Positions 37,833-48,822 are shown, counted from the stretch's first letter. The stretch is DNA of 64,000 nt from Ulota crispa (GCA_963920765.1 OY987248.1:17146539-17210538), one strand, 5' to 3'. Notes: generated from the sequence alone by a model not told the origin. Numbers and translations: made by a program.

Positions 37833-40800
37833 TCATCCTTCAGCAGGATTAATGGCTCGTAGAACTGCTGAAACAAGCTCCTCGGTTGCGACACTCATAC
37901 CTTCTTCAAGCTGCAATTTTCAAATGCCCCAGTGTCACTATCTTCAAAATTAGTAATGAACACGTAAAACAAAACAATAGAAGTACAAAAATTAATGCTT
38001 TCATATCCTAGTAAAATGCTCTAGAAAAAAAACCGTGTCTAGAGCGATTAAACAATTACTAAAATGAGCAATAGTGGACACCTTTTTTCTTTTTCTTTAT
38101 TGTCATTGTGGGCACAATATTTTTTGATATCATCTGTAGTACTAAAAAAAACTATGCAATGTATCTAAAGCTTAGAGATAGTTTTCAAGGGTTAAATTTT
38201 CAATCAAATTAGAAGCTACAATAGTAAAGGGATCCCATTTGTGTCATTACAAGCATTTTAGCATATGTAAGACTGTGGTTTCTCAAAGGTGTACAAAAAT
38301 TCACGTAAATCTATAAAGTCTATTCAAAAGCCTTATGTATTGGAATCATATTGTGATGAAGCCTCGGATGAAGCAATGCATACATCCCAACTTACTAATT
38401 GAAGTCCAATCATGTATCACAATTAGAACATGAGATCTAGATCAACATAACGATATCGGTTACGCGTTTTGATGAGGATATTTTAACAAGATTGTTTTAA
38501 TTAGAACATGTTATGTTGTTCAGAACAACTTCCATGACCCTGTTTTCTACTATGTATATGAATGTGATACCATGATGCTTGGATAAGGCCAATGCCTCAA
38601 GCAAGAAAAAAATGTTTACCATACACTAGAAGAAAAATAAGGATAAATGACTGCTACAAATTGTCACGACTAGGTCACCATAACTGTTTTGCAATTGCAC
38701 AAACAACTGCACAACAACTGCACGATTAGATTGTAGTTGTGCAAATGTTGTGCAAATGTTGTGCAAATGTTGTGCAAATGTTGTGCAATGTTTATGCAAT
38801 TGTTTGTGCAATTGCAAGGCAGCTATGGTGGCCTAGTCATGGCAATTTGTGGCAGTCATTTATCCTTGATTTTCTTCTAGTGATATCCACGCATTGATCA
38901 TATACAAACACTCCATTTATCTAAGGTAAGAAGTAGGAACACCCATAAGCGTTAGTGTCCCCACAACCATCACCTCTAAAATCTTGGAAAATTTGTAGAA
39001 GTAAATAGATGTAATTACAAGGATGTACAACATGTGAATGTGAAATCTTAGTGTTGGTTATGGGTACAATGGGAGTTTGCTTTTTAAGAATTCACAACTT
39101 ATTCTCACGGTATCCAAATAATACATTTGAAAGTGCAAACTTATTATTTTTCTGTTACTAAAAGAATCCTATAATTTGCTAGATGTCTATTAATAGTCAT
39201 CATGTTCAAAAACCCTTAAACTAATGTTTATGGGTGTTCTAACCTTAGACCCATAACACAAAATAGAGAGTGGGACCTTGACAATATCCAAACGTTTCTC
39301 TTACAAAGGTTGACCTCCTCCAAGCATTAGTGTATTTGCTTTGGGATGCAATTCTTGGGAATAGGGGAAGGGGGAAGGCAAATGGGCGGGGAAAATCAGC
39401 ATTTAGTGTATTTGCAACCGAGAAATGCTAAATTGTGAATGGATCCATAAGCCGTGATTTATGAGCTTAGATTTTTTTGTTAAAATATTAAATTTCACCT
39501 ATAAACGTGTACATAGGGCCTTATAATTGTGCTTTATAAATGTTCATCTCTTGAAAAAATTGCTAGTGTGTTAGAATTTCCATTGATTTTGAGCTCAAAA
39601 TTGATTCTTGCTCACAAAATCTTGCCTCGTCGCTCATGGGCTTACCGTTTTACGCTCACAAAAAAGCATCATCCATTGTTAGCCAATTCCAATAACAAAA
39701 AAGCTCATTGAATTTGAAAATTGCCGGTTAAAAATTTGTCAAATTTTACAAAAATGTAAATATAGTATAGTACAGTATAAATATAAAAATATATAATGTT
39801 CAATCTAGCAAAAAAATAATTAATTGAATATGGAAAGTGCTAGATTTTAGCAGGTGAAGTCAAAATTTCTTCCCGAATGCTGGCTAAGATAGGAGGCTTG
39901 AATTTTGTGAGGGCACTAATTTAGCTCACCTCCCTAAATGAATTCCATCGGTACATGTCCTTATTCATAGCCTTTCAGAAATGTACAGAGGGCGTACATT
40001 TAAGAAAGTGATCCATTTTAGAGCCCTATGACCTTTTTCACCTCAAAATTTCATAACTAATTCCACATTGCTCTAAAAAATACAAAATAACTTGAATCAA
40101 GGTATGTACACCCATAAGCATCATTGTCCCCATAACTGTCACCTCTGAAATCTTGGAAAATCTGTGGAAGTGAATAGATGTAATGACAAGGATGTACAAC
40201 ATGTGAACATGAAATCTTGAAAGTGGTTATGGGTGCAATGGCAGTTTTCTTTTTAAAAATTCACAACTTATTCTCATAATATCCAAATAATAGATTCAAA
40301 AGTGCAAACTTATGATTTTTTTGTTCCTAATAGGATCCTATAATTTGCTAAATGCTTATTGATACTCATCATGTTCAAAACCCTGAATTTGACGCTTATG
40401 AGTGTACACACTTTAGATACCAATTCCTCTTGTCTTGGAAAATTCACTGATTTTTTTTTCAAGAAGTTTCACCTCCCCAAAACTCAGTTTCAGCTCTTAG
40501 ATGGTGGGTTTTATGAGGCTCTTATTACCTTAGAGGCCGGGGAGGGTACCTGAACGGTAACGAAGTGGATGGAGTGGTCGGCCACGGTCATGAGGTTGGA
40601 CTGCAGCACTTCCACCTTGCACTCCTCCAAGGCATTGAGGACTCGCAAGACGTGGCCCCGTTGCCGCGTGCACACCACCTTCACCACTGCCTGCTTGCCC
40701 AGCTGCTGCACATCCACCTCTGCTACCGCTGCTGATGCTGCATCCTTTGTCTTCCCCCCAGACTGCTGCTACCCCCACACACCATCACCACAAATACTTT

Positions 40801-43800
40801 TATAATGGGATGTCAATGGACTTTTCACACTTCTTTAAACCTGGATTCTTGCACAAATGCCAATTTTCTAAGTTAGGGCATCCCCAATGCAGCAGTAAAA
40901 GAGGCAGGCAAAAGTTTGTGTAGGGCTTTAAACCAGACTTGAGCAAAAACATGGGCTCCAATGCAGCAGTTAACCCTTGAACGGCCCATTGGCCATTTGT
41001 GACTGTGGCCGTATATACAAACGTATTTGAGCTGCCCTAAGGGCTTTTCAAAAAAAAAATATGCACCCACCATCATACAACCCTTCAATATGTATAGTTG
41101 TAACACTTAATTTTTAACTAATTCAAACTTTTGAATATTGGTTGCGACCATATTTGGTACCGTATCTCTAGAGCCCAAGCCCAAGGGCCCTTCAGGGGTT
41201 AAACCATACTGCATTTTTCAAGGCTCCCCACATAAGAGCCCCTCCCCTGCAAATTTCCACTATTTGGAGAGTCCTGCATACCACTCCAGCTCTGACACTG
41301 ACGCAATTTCAAAGAATTTTAGATACTTCTGACATGAATCAGCCACACATAAGCACTTAAAAAAAACATAAACTAATAAAAAATTGTGGTTAGTATCATA
41401 AGGTATGTGCATTGGGAGGTGGTGGATTGGGAAAAGGCCCTGCTCTGTAAGAGGGCCGCGGTCAAACCCTATCTGACACAGATGGCGGGGCTAATATACC
41501 TGCTGGATTGGGGATGCCCTTAATACGCAAAGGAGGGAAGTAACACGTTATTTGTTAAATTGGGAAAAAGGGAGGTACCATTTTGTACTCCACCTTAAAC
41601 CCAAATAGTCATCTTAAACTAGATTCAAAGGTATCAGATTTAATTTGAGCCACTAAGATTTTTTCCCTTGCAAATTCCTCCTCTCAAATGAGGACACGTG
41701 TACCCAAAAAAACGGTGAGCTTGATTTTAGGAGGCCTCCTAAAACCTTCAAAAGTCCCAAAATGTAAGCTTTTTCCCAATTTAACAAATAACGTGTTCAA
41801 GGTTAAAAACCGCATAAGGTAACTGAACCTATTCCCGACCCTTTAAGAACCTGCCCCCAATTCCGACCTTCTGTTCCCAGGAAACAGACTTTAGAATTAA
41901 AATGTACACAAAAGGGACATGAAGTATCGGAATTTGGGACAGGTCGGGATTGGGGACATCTACCTTATGCCACGTTAGATTTTGACACTACTGAAAAAGC
42001 TGTGGAAAAGATTCTACAATGCTTGCAGCCACAAGGGGTTGACTTGCACAATTATCTACGTATAACTTGCAGCGCAGAATCTTCTCCACCGGATCCATCT
42101 TTAGTGCATGCAAAATCTTAGGGTGTTCACAAGATAATGCTACACATTTCCATCTCTTCTAGAGGTCTCTTTTAAAAAAAAGGTTAAGTTTTAGGCAAAA
42201 TTTGCCATAACCAAGACCAACCAAAGCTGGCAAGCTTTAGCAAGATCAAGTGCAATGAGTCACATGGGCAATGACCAACTCCAGAAAAATCTCATTGCCT
42301 TGCAAAACTAGTTTCTACCAAATTTGTCGCCATCAAGTTCAAACTTCAAAACCATAACTCTTCATTTTACAATTACTAGCTGACATTTTCATTACTTGAA
42401 AAAACGAGCTAATTGTGTGCATCCACCCGACTGAGATTACAATGCTCTTCTGTAGTACATAAACTTTCACATATCAGTTCATGCAAATCATGATTTCCAG
42501 TTCAAACTCGGAATTCGATGAGAGTGAGCCACGGTGGCAAGGTTTAGGCAAAGAACCGGTCATGAACTAAGTGAGACAGGGAAACACACAGATATCCTAT
42601 ATAGTCTCACTTTCTCCTGGAGCTTCAAGAGAAAAATAAAAGCCCGCAAGTGTCTTATGAAGACGATTTCGCGGAGAGGATTCAAGACATGTTCGTCAAT
42701 CTCGTATCAATACTAACAAAACTAGGTCAAGTGTAAATTTTAGGTGTACGAAGTTTCAAGGAGGTGATTTCTAATAGTGCCAGGCAATTCATGAGTTGGG
42801 AACAGGGTTTTTTTTGGGCAATTTAAGACCCAATTGCCTAAAAAAAAAAAAGAAGAGGTGAACTTCAAGCCTACAGGAAAAAAAGGGAGATAAACTTTCC
42901 AAAAAATGTTAGATTGCAATAATGAAAATTGCATTGCAACCTAGGTTTTTGTAACATTCTTATCAAATTGAGAATTGATGTCATCATTTTATGATAAGCC
43001 AAATTCAAAAGCACTGTCAAAAAAGTTCATTGTGCCAGCTGCTCCTTAATTTCATTATTAATAGTCATGATGCTGCAAAATTTAGGCATAGGGGCCACAA
43101 CCAAAAATAGGAATGAAGTCAGCAAGCCACAAACCATTTTAGGTAGTTGCACCCATGGGCGTCACTGACAAAGTCAGGGTGGTTATGGGTCCTAAGTGAT
43201 ATTTATGGGTGACAAACTGATGGTTGTGAGTAGCTCCATGACGGTTTTGAGTACACATCTCACTATTTAAGAACCAACAAGCCTTGTCTTTAGCATCTCT
43301 TACACATGGTTCCTACAATTTTAATGATTTTGGATTTTGAAAAATCTTTGTGAACAAATGCTTACAGCTAAAACCTTAAAATTGATGCCAATATTTTTGG
43401 TTTCCATTTCCTAACTTACAATAATTTTCAAAGTTAGTCAATTATTTTACCTACTCCAAAAAACCCTTATTTCCACGCTTATGGGTAGGCCTACCTTTCA
43501 AAGAATGCCACACAGCCATTGGTCAGAAAACCAATAAAAATCCCTGCTTGGGAAGCAGAAGTGCAGGAGTTTGCATGATGAGAGCGGGGGGGGAAGGGGG
43601 AATGAATGGTATACCAGTTTGGACTCGGCGGTGATCTGATCAGACGGCGAGCTGGCAGCGGAGCAATCGCCAACGTGAAGCACCGGCAGCAGCAACGTGG
43701 TCGTCGTCTCCGAGCTGGTGGACGCGCCATTCCCTCCTTTGGGGCTGTCTATCACCACCATGGCTGCATCCTCGCACCGCGACGACGTCTTGCGCTTCTT

Positions 43801-44700
43801 CAAGCAACTGCCCACCTTGCTAGCACTAGCACTACTCCCATCCTTGCACGCCTGCAGCTGCTTGAGCCGCTTCTCCAGCTCCAGCACATAATCAATAGTA
43901 TCACCCACAATGGACGCCTTGTCCTTCTTCGTGGCCTTCGGAATCATGGCTCGCAACGTCGAGAATTTCTCATTCATCTCCTCGCGACGCTGCCGCTCCG
44001 CCAGGATGTGATTCTCCCGCTGGAACTGGCTGCGGTGCGGGCTCCGCTCCGTCGATGTGGCGTAGATCTCGCTGCACAACGCGCGATACGCCAGGCTCGG
44101 TATGACGCCGCCGCCGTCGCCCACGCCCACGCCGTCGTCGACGTTGTAGAACGCGCCCGCCGCGACGGGCGTGGTGGCGCGCGAGCTCATGGGCGTCGCG
44201 GAGCCGCCCAGGTTGCCGTACACCATGAAGTCGCGCAGGGCTTGGATGTGCGCGCCTGTTGATGTCGTCGCCGCCGCGACTGGCGTCACTACTCCCGGTG
44301 ACGCGTAGGTTGCGAACTGCGCGGCGATGTCGATCACTGGCGGTGCTTGCTGATCGGTGGCGTAATTTGTAAGCGACGTCAGCGTGTTGGCGTCGTTGTA
44401 GAGCTGCGTCGTCCCGAATTGCGTGGCTCCCGCCCATGCGTATGAGCTTCCCATGAAATCCCCCATGAGCTCTGGTTCCATCTTGAGCGTGATGGGGTCG
44501 GAGAACTGTAGCCTCGTCGCCGTCGTCGATGATGTCGTCGCTCGCGTCGTCGTCACGCTCGATTGCTGCTGCTGCTGCTGCAGGAGTTCGTAGAAGTCGT
44601 CGTTGATCCCGAGTAGCGGTGACGACGACGTCGACGACGACCCTGCTGGTAATGCTGCTGGTGGTGGTATGATCACTTGCCGCTGCTGCTGCTGATCCAT
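37833..44700 (-). CDS. bHLH transcription factor with C-terminal ACT-like domain (3 exons, 458 aa)
   Basis: Exon 1 is 44700-43615 (362 codons), exon 2 is 40762-40550 (71 codons), and exon 3 is 37910-37833 (25 codons plus TGA). Donors GTATAC and GTACCC, acceptors GCAGCAG and TTGCAG, all phase 0. ATG at 44700 is directly preceded by an in-frame TGA. Residues 1-220 are Q/S/T/A-rich with no known domain. The bHLH spans about 229-285: HILAERQRREEMNEKF is the basic part, with the H-E-R spacing expected of G-box (CACGTG) binders, and ASIVGDTIDYVLELEKRL is helix 2. Exons 2 and 3 give an ACT-like dimerisation fold (QAVVKVVCTRQRGHVLRVL ... DHSIHFVTVQ, then LEEGMSVATEELVSAVLRAI). It should act in the nucleus as a dimer. 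Helix 2 resembles bHLH10/89/91 and EAT1 types, but the subgroup is not settled. Confidence 0.88.
38624..38882. mobile_element. CACTA-type MITE, 259 bp, in bHLH intron 2
   Basis: CACTAGAAGAAAA at the left, TTTTCTTCTAGTG at the right, ATA duplicated at both flanks. The arms pair far inward (AAGGATAAATGACTGC against GCAGTCATTTATCCTT, and AATTGTCACGACTAGG against CCTAGTCATGGCAATT). The core holds an 11-bp tandem repeat. Confidence 0.85.
38735..38790. repeat. 11-bp tandem repeat TGTGCAAATGT
   Basis: Four to five head-to-tail units of TGTGCAAATGT inside the CACTA MITE at 38624-38882. Confidence 0.85.
38924..39245. mobile_element. AGGT/TA MITE (CACCCATAAGC subfamily), 322 bp, in bHLH intron 2
   Basis: Ends AGGTAAGAAGTAGGAACACC and GGGTGTTCTAACCT with TA at both flanks. 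The interior follows 27768-28078 (CACCTCTAAAATCTTGGAAA, GGATGTACAAC, TCCTATAATTTGCTAGATG). Confidence 0.75.
39887..40530. mobile_element. AGGT/TA MITE (AGGAGGCTCAT subfamily) with nested MITE, beside the exon 2 donor
   Basis: Left end AGATAGGAGGCTTGAATT; right end ATGAGGCTCTTATTACCT; TA at both flanks (39885-39886, 40531-40532). It is interrupted by 40100-40413; without that it is about 330 bp. The right end lies 17 nt inside bHLH intron 2, immediately after the exon 2 donor. Confidence 0.75.
40100..40413. mobile_element. AGGT/TA MITE (CACCCATAAGC subfamily), 314 bp, nested
   Basis: Left end AGGTATGTACACCCATAAGC; right end GCTTATGAGTGTACACACTT. The sister element at 13741-14065 has the unoccupied site (ACTTGAGTTAGATGCC); here it reads ACTTGAATCA, element, TAGATACC. 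So the target was TA and the left copy has changed to CA. Confidence 0.8.
40876..41519. mobile_element. PIF/Harbinger (Tourist-like) MITE, 644 bp, in bHLH intron 1
   Basis: GGGCATCCCCAATGCAGCAG at the left and CTGGATTGGGGATGCCC at the right, with TTA duplicated on both sides (40873-40875, 41520-41522), as PIF/Harbinger elements produce. It is split by the TTAA MITE at 40970-41202; without it, about 410 bp. Confidence 0.8.
40970..41202. mobile_element. Short TTAA-flanked MITE, 233 bp, nested in a Harbinger MITE
   Basis: TTAACCCTTGAACGGCCC at the left, GGGCCCTTCAGGGGTTAA at the right. The interior matches 2279-2510 (GAGCTGCCCTAAGGGCTTTT, CACCCACCATCATACAACC, TTTTGAATATTGGTTGC). A clear case of two independent insertions of one family. 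Confidence 0.8.
41542..41797. mobile_element. Inverted-repeat element, 256 bp, in bHLH intron 1
   Basis: AACACGTTATTTGTTAAATT and the following GGGAAAAAG are mirrored exactly by CTTTTTCCC and AATTTAACAAATAACGTGTT: a perfect 29-bp terminal inverted repeat. Target duplication not evident. Class unknown. Confidence 0.7.
41817..41965. mobile_element. AGGT/TA inverted-repeat MITE, 149 bp, in bHLH intron 1
   Basis: AGGTA at the left and TACCT at the right, flanked by CATA/TATG. The arms pair through CCTATTCCCGACC and GGTCGGGATTGGGG. The TA flanks place it with the AGGT group, as a separate short subfamily. Confidence 0.55.
41966..43140. other. Remainder of bHLH intron 1, no feature seen
   Basis: AT-rich with moderately GC-richer patches near 42480-42600. 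Short open frames here have no recognisable content and would break the phase-0 join of exons 1 and 2. Confidence 0.45.
43141..43496. mobile_element. AGGT MITE (CACCCAT.GGCGTCA variant), 356 bp, in bHLH intron 1
   Basis: AGGTAGTTGCACCCATGGGC at the left, CGCTTATGGGTAGGCCTACC at the right. It resembles the CACCCATAAGC subfamily at its ends but has an unrelated interior; flanks are TT/TT rather than TA. It ends 118 bp from the exon 1 donor. Confidence 0.6.
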
Positions 44701-45230
44701 TCAGACTCCACCCAGCTCTCCAAAAATTCTTCACGCTAATTCGAATTTCAATCTCCTCCAACCATAGAAAGGCCACCGCACACACCGACATCCTCCCTCC
44801 CCTCGCATCGGCAACGCCGCCACGTATTGCATTCTCTCATCTTTTCTTCAAGCATCCATCTATCATCGATAGTCGAAACCCATTGCGTTGAAAACTACGC
44901 TCTTGCGCGACTGAATCTGTTTTTCAACACAACCGGGGCGAAATTCAAACTAAGAGTGATCTCTCATCTCCATCGCCTCGGGCGGAGAAACCCAAGGCGA
45001 GTGCACTAACAGCAGCAACGTTCACTGGGGTGTTGTGAATTGTTGCCAGCATTTGCTGGTAGGGGGGGGACTTAGAGATTGAGAAGATTGAGCTTTTTGT
45101 TTGTATGTTCGTATGTATGTTTGTTTGGATGTTTGGGTGTTTGGAAGTTTTGGATTGTTTGCATGGAGAAGAGGGAGAGAGAGGAGGAGGAGGGAAAGGG
45201 AGTGCATCATCAACACAATGCCCCAACTAA
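44701..45230 (-). promoter_or_regulatory. bHLH 5' leader/promoter region
   Basis: GC-richer than the DNA beyond 45230. A pyrimidine-rich tract on the minus strand (45203-45163, CCTCCTCCTCCTCTCTCTCC-type) is a likely leader/start-site region. A TTTG/TATG-rich tract lies at 45097-45160 (plus strand). No TATA box is called. Confidence 0.4.
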
Positions 45231-45419
45231 CTGATCAGTACAGTGCATCGTCTTTCAAATCAAGGGTGTCCTGCCAGGCACCAAACCAAATCCATGGATG
45301 ATATGCCCTCCGATTTTCATCCATCCGTGTTCATCCAAACGGAGGTCTATAGGGAGAGGCTGATGCCGGGGCCACACACTCTCAGAACCGGCGTTTTGAA
45401 ACGGATGAAGAGTAACTTG

Positions 45420-45474
45420 TATTTTTGGAAAATTAGGTATTTTTGGAAAATTAGGTATTTTTGGAAAATTAGGA
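45420..45474. repeat. 18-bp tandem repeat, three copies
   Basis: TATTTTTGGAAAATTAGG occurs three times head to tail with no differences visible. Confidence 0.9.
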
Positions 45475-45756
45475 GATAATAACTTTTCCAAGTTTTCATT
45501 TATTGTTCAACTAAAGATAACCTCTCCATTATTCCAGGACAAGAGGTTTGAGACGCTGGTTTGTGAACCCTCAAAATTGACGTTTTTAAACAAACCAGAA
45601 AAGTGGCCCTTGAAAGTCAAAGGATCTGCTTTATTGAAATTAGTAACTCCGACACCTGTTTTTCACAAACAAACGTTTTGAAACGCTGGTTTCGATCTGT
45701 GTGGCCCGGCCTTGAGGCAAAGACAAAGAGAGAAACGGAGCAAGGGGTTTTTTCTT

Positions 45757-46087
45757 GGGAAATGTTCATGGATACCCCTGAACTGCTTGAAGTTTGCAAT
45801 ATTTACATACACATATACCCCTAATTTTTTAGAACTACACAAATACCCTTGGACCAGAAAAATTAGGCATTTATTTGTTGTGCTTGTACTTTCTTCATGA
45901 CTTATGTTGAAGAAGGGAATGTAATGAAACAAAAAAGAAACAATGTGCACACAAAGGAAGAAGGGAAGTGATATGCACAACAAAATAAACACCTAAATTT
46001 TTGGTCCAAGAGTGTTTGTGTAATTTCTGAAAAAGCAATGGTATCTATGTAAATATTGCAAACTTTAAGGTATCCATGAAATTTCCC
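45757..46087. mobile_element. Inverted-repeat MITE, about 331 bp
   Basis: GGGAAATGTTCATGGATACC at the left mirrors GGTATCCATGAAATTTCCC at the right. The pairing continues through TTTGCAATATTTACATA / TATGTAAATATTGCAAA and CTTGGACCAGAAAAATTAGG / CCTAAATTTTTGGTCCAAG. Most of the element can fold back. Confidence 0.75.
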
Positions 46088-47992
46088 TTTTTTCTTTGAA
46101 TTGCTTCAGGCCATGTGAGATGGCCATGGGTGAATTGACCCCCTCATTGCTCTGTGCATGGATGAATGGAATTGCAAGGTTTTTTGTCAACCGCACATCC
46201 ATGTTTCCATACTAGAGTGGAAAAGGTATGGAATTTGTTGGCAAGGATAAAAAGTAATAATTTACCCCTTTGTTTGGTAGTGTTCAATTACATATTTCTT
46301 GATAGTTCTAGATTAAAGTAGGGTCTCTAAATCTAAATGTGAAGACAAAGTTTCCAAATTCAATCTCCTAATGATAGATTTCCAAACTCTCAAAAAATTG
46401 AAATGTGAAAAGGGGAACTTTTTCACCCTGACCCTACAACCTCCTAAAATAGTTGACTGATCTCCCGGCCCCATTCATCCAGGAAAATGGCAACGAGGGG
46501 ATCAGTTTACCCTGGCCGTGTGATCTGTTACCTTCTATAAGGGATGCCGTGCTTATGTCCCTGAATGAGGATGGTAAACGTGGATGATATGTTCTTAATT
46601 CATCCAAGAGCATTCGTTCAAGCTATTGGCAACACCATCTGAAGAGTAGGGAGCATTTCAAGAATTTCACCCGTTGACAAATATAAACCCCTGGTAATTC
46701 TTTCCTTTTAAAAAAAAGTTTGTGATTTGATGAAACACATAGAATGTGGATGAAACAGTTTAGTCATTCATTCAAAGAGCTTATGCGCTTTAGAAAGTAA
46801 GTTATGTGTATACCACCTCAAGATTAGGAAGTATATCCATGGTTTTCGTCCACTAGAAAGAGGGAAATTCTTGTTGAATATTCTTTTCAAAAAGCTTATT
46901 TTGATGAATCAAGGATGAAAATGATTACTTAGTGATCCAGAGCTTGTACGTTCATTCAAACCACAGCTACAGCACCTCAAGAACATTCAAAGATTTCATC
47001 CACTAAAGCGAAAAGTTCCATGTTGAGTATTCTCTTCCAAAAACTCAATTGTATCCAGATGAAACATGTAAAAAGGAACATTTGGTGATCATTTGTTCAT
47101 TCAAAATGACCTACATTCCTTCAAAATGGAATTATATCGTCTTACGATTAGGCAGCATTTCAACAATTTGATCCACATCACATTAGCAGCTACATTACTA
47201 GAGGCTCGCAATGGCTCACTTTCCAAGTGAAGAGACTACTCGAACTTCTTAAGGATAACTTTATCATTACGGAGCCTCCTCCCTACATTCTAGAGCCGAC
47301 AAAGAGTTCCTTGTGCATCATTCCCTCCAAAGCAAAACTTCTATTCCATTGCAATAAAACCCTAAAAGAAGCATTAGAAAAAAAAAAATGTTTTGCTTTT
47401 GAGAGAGGGTTTCAAGGGCCGCCCTCGAGCGTAAGGAGAGCTTGTTCAGACCCAAGCAATGAGCGGGGAGATAAAAAAAAAAAAAAAACAATATAACGTC
47501 AGCCACATGAAATGTGAAAGAAATTGGTTGAACTTTAATAAAAACAAGCACAATTTTCAAGAAACATCTAATTATGGTATACATAAATGGGCAATATTCA
47601 ATACATGCCCTAAAAGCAGGGTTGAAATGAGAAATGTAGGATTTTTACCAAGGAAGCTCAAAATCTCCCCGGACCCTAGGCCCAAAGCAAGGCTGGCCAG
47701 TGATTTCAATGGGGGTGCCAGGACAGCAAATCATTGCAAAGGAAAGTTAGTTTCTTTTTTGCCCGGAACCAAAGGATGTACAAGTACTGGCAGGGTAATG
47801 TGGCAATTGTATGCCATTGTCCATGTAGGCCGTAGATGTGGTGAGTTGCTTACCATTGGATGAGATGAGGTTGTAAGGGCAAGTTTGCTGGAGGTGGCAG
47901 CTGCTTTTCTGTACTTTTGACACACCAGTACATAGCTACTGTGAAATAGCTTTGCTCCCACCCAGAGTATGCATAGTACACTTATTAACCTT
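46088..47992. other. Gene-free stretch
   Basis: Low-copy-looking AT-rich DNA with a possible diverged relative of the element at 28986-29398 near 46240-46430. Slightly GC-richer around 47400-47900 but no open frame has recognisable domain content or convincing splice context. Confidence 0.4.
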
Positions 47993-48758
47993 TTAACCCC
48001 TGAACGCCCAGGCCATTTTCACCACACTGAGAATTTTCAGAGACTTACAACTTTATTTGATGTATTGTATCTCAGTCAATCGGATGATCCACAAAAAGTG
48101 ATCATCACGAATAATGTAACATCTACTTAAAAAATGGTTTGCAAATTTTGGGAACAAATGAATGTGGGAGATGGGAGATTATAACATTTGATCAAACAAC
48201 ATGTGATGACAAAGTCTCATTTTTTGGTAGGTAGTTGCTATTTGATGATTTTAACAAAATTCTACAAGCCCATGATTCATCTTAAATTTTGTGAGTAGCA
48301 AGATTAGATATGAATGCACACACTTATAAATTATTGAAAATTGCACATCTTTTTATGTCAAGTTTTAGGGCTTCAAATTGCTATTGCACGGAAAACAATG
48401 ACCAGCACAGTTGGAGATGGTTGCCATAAAAAGGGTTTAGAACATGCTTGAACCCTTGCAAACAACTTTCCCGCTACCACAAAGCTTACACAAGGAAGCT
48501 TGCAAGGGATATTGACCGGTTGCAGCCTGTAAAACACTGCTTGCCACCATGCCATATATGGTGTTTCACCCAATCAAATCTCTTAGAGCACTTGTACAAC
48601 ATTTGGCTTGCCTTGTCATTAGTCCATTGGCATGATCAACTTGAATGCCATCATGATTGTAGTTTATAGCATGATCAAAAAATTAGATTCAGAGCCTCAA
48701 ACAAGCCTTTGAAATTATGCGAGGACACTTTTGGTCATGTGGTGCGTTTAGGGATTAA
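47993..48758. mobile_element. TTAA-family element, 766 bp
   Basis: TTAACCCCTGAACGCCCAGG at the left; GTGCGTTTAGGGATTAA at the right; TTAA at both ends. The interior is unlike the 5085/11488 subfamily. A 73-residue open frame inside is not recognisable. Confidence 0.6.
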
Positions 48759-48822
48759 GGCAACTAGAAAGTGGTCAAATTTTAGTGTATCTTCAAAACC
48801 CTTGTTGTTAAAAGCTTAACCC

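Noticed and set aside
38699..38815. Tandem repeats here and at 60858-61079 as CRISPR arrays
   Set aside because: They are head-to-tail minisatellites without unique spacers, in a plant nuclear context.
40511..40549. VPSPASK and following residues as the natural C-terminus of the bHLH protein
   Set aside because: The reading continues from intron 2 into a MITE end; the donor at 40550 joins in phase to exon 3, which completes the ACT-like fold. Kept only as a possible alternative splice.
43606..44791. Long open frames of 218 and 273 residues overlapping bHLH exon 1 in other frames
   Set aside because: Shadows of a GC-rich coding exon; the bHLH frame alone has a recognisable domain and matching downstream exons.
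47227..47863. Open frames of 89 and 134 residues as a small gene
   Set aside because: No domain, poly-lysine from an A run, and no splice or promoter context.
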